DNA from: Seiridium cupressi
Taxonomy: Eukaryota > Ascomycota > Sordariomycetes > Amphisphaeriales > Sporocadaceae
Length of the DNA stretch: 64,000 nucleotides
Direction of reading: 5' to 3'
Assembly (NCBI GenBank): GCA_036674765.1
Contig: JARVKI010000063.1
Location: 202,379-266,378 of the forward strand
The stretch's first letter is position 1. Each line of letters starts with the position of its first letter. Positions 60,735 through 64,000 of the stretch are shown in pieces. The position numbers and the translations under genes are program-made. The notes under the pieces are model-generated. The model made no database searches and was not told where the DNA came from. It worked only from the letters and a program-made list of their open reading frames with translations.

Positions 60735-62809
60735 TTAATCAGCCAGTTCATCGTTAGAGTAACTACTGCATGAGGTATCAGCTTCGGAGGCTGTCGACCA
60801 GTCTGTCGACCAATCTGAATCATAACCCAAAGGTCTACTCGCATAATCATTCAAATTACCACCGTCAAGGACAAGTCTGAATCGGTTCACAACATCTGAG
60901 TCTGGATCGGCGACTAGACTAGATTAGCAGGGTTACATGAGCTGATTTGATTTCAACATACAAATAGGCAAGACGTATTTCCCAAGCTTATTCTCTTCAG
61001 CTGATTCCTTGATGCTGATTTGAGCTTCAACTATGCCTCGACGCGATTTGGACGAAATGGCACGACTGATAAACTTGGTTTTATCTTGCCAGGTCTCTGT
61101 TGGTGCAGGGGTTCCAAAGGTCAAAGCGTATCTCATCGATGTTGTCTGTAGGGCGACTGGGCACAAATTATCTATCACTTTGAGCAGATAGAACTCCCGT
61201 TTGAAATCCGCGTTGTAGCTACGCTGGCTAACAGCAACACGAAGCTTCGACCAATGCTTGCTGGTCTTCGTTCGGCATTCAGACCAAAAGCGATAATCAA
61301 CTCCCGCGTAGTGACGATCGAATCAGGCGGGCCAGCAGCCGGGCGAGGAGGGGCCCTTTTAGTAATTATACCTAGGCGGAGGAATGCAATACATTCAGCT
61401 CCCCTAGTAGGGAACAGGTCTTTTGTAAACCATCGACCGCGAGAAGCTCGGGCTAACACCCTAGAGTTGAGTCGATTTACAACTCTGATCGACGTTCTGG
61501 AGTCTTCATCTATCTTTCTGGACTCTTCTGATAATATGGTTGGTCGAATATAGAAAACTTTTTTCGATTCCGGTAGGTTTGTCTGGCATTTAATGTCAGT
61601 CGCGGAACAAAAAATCCTTTTCCGAACATATCTCACCACTACGCGTAGGGACGGTGATACCATCGAAATCATTTTCAGCAACGTGGATTTAATCTGCGTT
61701 CGAGCGAACATATCCATGCTGTGTTTTGGTGAGATAGATCCCAATCTAGTTGTATTGGTTACCATACGATGCCTTCCGACAGCCGAGATTGAGTATGATT
61801 TCTGGATGGTCATGAATTAATACCTCAGCAACTACTGTCTTCATCCCAACACCTCTATTATTCAAGGTAAATCGATGCTGTCGTGCCCACCGGGCGTCTG
61901 ATGGTTCCAGATCTCGGCAATTGGCAAACTGGCGTGGACTGAAAGCCAATAATCCATGAAACTTTTGACTGTGAATCGTGGCGTAGTGAGACTGCGCCAG
62001 TGCTTCCCAGGCCAACAACGATCGATCAATACTAGTCTTAGCGATTTCTTCCTGAAGTCGTTGAAACGCTCGATGACCTTCGCCATATAATATTGGCATG
62101 TAAATGCCAAACAGACCCATGAGCGAATACGAGGCGTCCTCGATACGTTTCGTGCTGCGGTTTGCTGCCCACGATAGTCCTCTCCCTATTGGCACTTGAC
62201 TGAGCTTATACTTGAGCGAGGACTTTGTGTGGGTCGTCATAGATAAGATGATCATATCGATGCCCGTGATCTTGGCCAGTTTTCTGTTCAAACTAGCCTT
62301 GGTACCTAGGGAGGACCTTGAATTGTTGTAAAATTCGATGTGTACGGGCGCAATAAGCTCTTGCAAGGTCCAACCACGTGAGAACCACGCATGAGGCCTA
62401 TTCAGGTCAAAGGGATCTCTTCTCTGCTTTGCATAGCTGCCTGATAAGAACACAAAGCATATTGTAGAGTCATGGTACCACTGAAACGTTGAACTGATTG
62501 CTTCGGACAGCTCGGCGCTGTTTTCTTTGTCGATACAACTAGTATCGACCCACGCGTACTGTAGGCCGTTCTGTTTGGCGATGTGGCAGGTGTTCTCGAT
62601 CTTGGAAACCCCGATTTGAGTCTTGCAGTCCCGATGTCCTGAAACTTTTGGAAGGTGACTTTTTCGTCGCCTCAGGTATGAGAGAGGATTGCATACCGTA
62701 CGGGCTCGAAAGATTGTGTGCGAGAAGTCTTGGAGACGGTATGTTTCAGGCTCTTCTCAATGTCCCCCAGAGCCTCAAGCCTCAAAGTCGATGCATTTAT
62801 CAGCCACAT
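60735..62809 (-). pseudogene. HET-domain pseudogene (HET-E/HET-D-like) with stops and frameshift
   Basis: Begins MWLINASTLRLEALGD at 62809, then YAILSHT, with TGA at 62674-62672 where the family has Trp of SHTWGD. A frameshift at about 62601-62612 separates this from SKIENTCHIAKQNGLQYAWV and VDTSCIDKENSAELSEAI in another frame. That frame carries on through RPHAWFSRGWTLQELIAP, LSWAANRSTKRIEDASYSLM and GLFGIYMPILYGEGHRAFQR, all HET-E1-type blocks. A TAG at 61748-61746 stands before IGIYLTK, again where Trp is expected. Many more stops follow down to 61175, then a readable C-terminal end (60933-61178) and an acidic tail ending at 60735. The stops fit G-to-A changes, as RIP makes. The gene cannot be functional. 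Confidence 0.87.
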
Positions 62810-63490
62810 ACTTCCATTTCTTGGCCAGAGATGCTTGGTCTGGGGGTTGGTTGTTATGCCATTCAACGTGAACGGCGGGTATCCCTGGAATTGTGGCCCT
62901 GGAAGTATGGTGGAAGAAGAATGAACTGACGAAACTCGCGGAGCGGGGTGGGGTTTTGGGCAGTGTCGGACTGCGTCGTTATTGCGGGAGTCTGCAGTTG
63001 ATACCGCCATGCATGAGTAGAATGTGGTGGCCAGCAGCCATGATGCAAATGTCTCCTGTAAGCAAGATAACTAACATGAAGGTAATGTAGTTCCACTCAA
63101 CTTGTTTTTATATTGAATAGTCTTCTTTTTATGTCTTAAACTTTTCTCATGAAGTGAATAGCACGCTTTAGGTAGAGTAAGTGGCATTAAAGGCATATTA
63201 TCCAATTCAATTCTGGATGCAATATACAGGAAAGAGAGTTAAAACATAGATTTTGGAATCGCTTTTGATCGCATGAACGGCTATATGCCTTTGCCTTGTG
63301 CTACCATGGTCGCCTCGCAATCGTTGCTGTCGTCCAGCCACATCAATCGGTCACTCAGGCCCGTGCCGACGTGGGATCATCGTTCTATAAGCTGTTGTAC
63401 AATGCGACACCCACCAACCGACACCCCCTGCCAACCGGCACGGCAAAACTTTCACACTACACTAAAAACTCAACCACTTTACTAACACCT
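62810..63490. other. Flank of the HET pseudogene
   Basis: No gene recognised. AT content rises towards the terminal AT block. Confidence 0.55.
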
Positions 63491-64000
63491 CTTTAGCCAA
63501 CGGATAAAGGTATTTATATAAAAAAATTAAAAGTAGATTTTCGATTATTTAATATTTAAATTAATTAAATTATTTTTAATTTTTTAATTAAAATAATAAC
63601 GTATTTAGAAAGTTTTAAAATTAATTTATTTATAAAAAATATTATATATTATAATTAAATTTTTATAAATTAAATTATTTATTTTATAATTTTAATTCTT
63701 TTAATTTATTTAAAATATTTATTAAATATAAAGTTTTTTATTATATTAAAAAATTATATTAAACGTTTATTTAATAATTAATAAAAACGGTTTATAAATG
63801 TTTTTTAATTAATTTTAATTAATAAATTTAATAATATTTTAAATAAAATAAATAGTTTATAATTTATTTAAAAATTATTTAAAAATAAAAAAATTAAATA
63901 ATAAATTAAATTTTTATTAAAGTTTTTTTAATTATATTTTATTATATTTAAATATTAAAATTATAATATAAATATTAATTAAATTAAAATATTTAAAAAT
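63491..64000. repeat. Nearly pure A/T block, RIP-like
   Basis: Almost only A and T with rare single G or C, built of TTAATTAA, TTTAAAT and TATAAA-type words. No open frame survives. This is the composition of heavily RIP-mutated repeats or AT isochores in ascomycetes. It continues to the window edge. Confidence 0.8.

Overview
This is filamentous-ascomycete (Pezizomycotina) nuclear DNA, most likely Sordariomycetes. Genes carry short introns (about 50-105 nt) with GTRAGT-type donors, CTAAC/CTGAC branch sites and YAG acceptors. The gene content is also typically fungal: HET-domain proteins, an RRN7 factor, a CBM1 cellulose-binding relic and an AT-only block of the kind left by repeat-induced point mutation (RIP). 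Exon joins were worked out by hand from splice consensus and reading frame.

Left half (about 1.5-32 kb) is a conserved housekeeping block. It holds a secreted serine carboxypeptidase, a signal-peptide-bearing GNAT-like protein, a mitochondrial rhodanese, a Yip1-family Golgi membrane protein, the ubiquitin-L40 fusion (start codon split by an intron, followed by a 7-nt exon), RRN7, eIF5A, VPS52, a GYP8/TBC1D20-like Rab GAP, a large DDB1/Mms1-type beta-propeller protein and eIF5B. All of these look intact. A poly-G/N assembly gap at 4.07-4.28 kb lies between two diverged direct repeats. A 3.7-kb gene-poor stretch separates the GAP gene from the DDB1/Mms1-type gene.

A tRNA-Ala(AGC) gene with a 15-nt intron at 33.5 kb sits near the switch to an accessory block (about 35-64 kb). 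That block holds a HET-domain gene with a frameshift, a broken acetyl-xylan-esterase/CBM1 gene, and an ankyrin/STAND-type gene interrupted by a solo LTR and by three stop codons. It then holds a divergent pair of apparently intact genes, a secreted phospholipase C-like phosphoesterase and a membrane-anchored multicopper oxidase, followed by a small cysteine-rich secreted protein, a SnoaL-like gene with one stop codon, a DUF7708-only protein, an internally duplicated protein with a one-base frameshift, a secreted NucA/NucB-like nuclease and a heavily mutated HET pseudogene. The window ends in about 0.5 kb of nearly pure A/T.

The two halves differ sharply. The left is dense in intact genes for translation, trafficking and transcription. 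The right is a decaying region of self-recognition-type genes and secreted enzymes, with transposon traces and RIP-like stop codons. I see no clearly new multi-gene system. The most unusual items are the split start codon, the solo LTR insertion, the repeat pair around the G tract and the internally duplicated protein.
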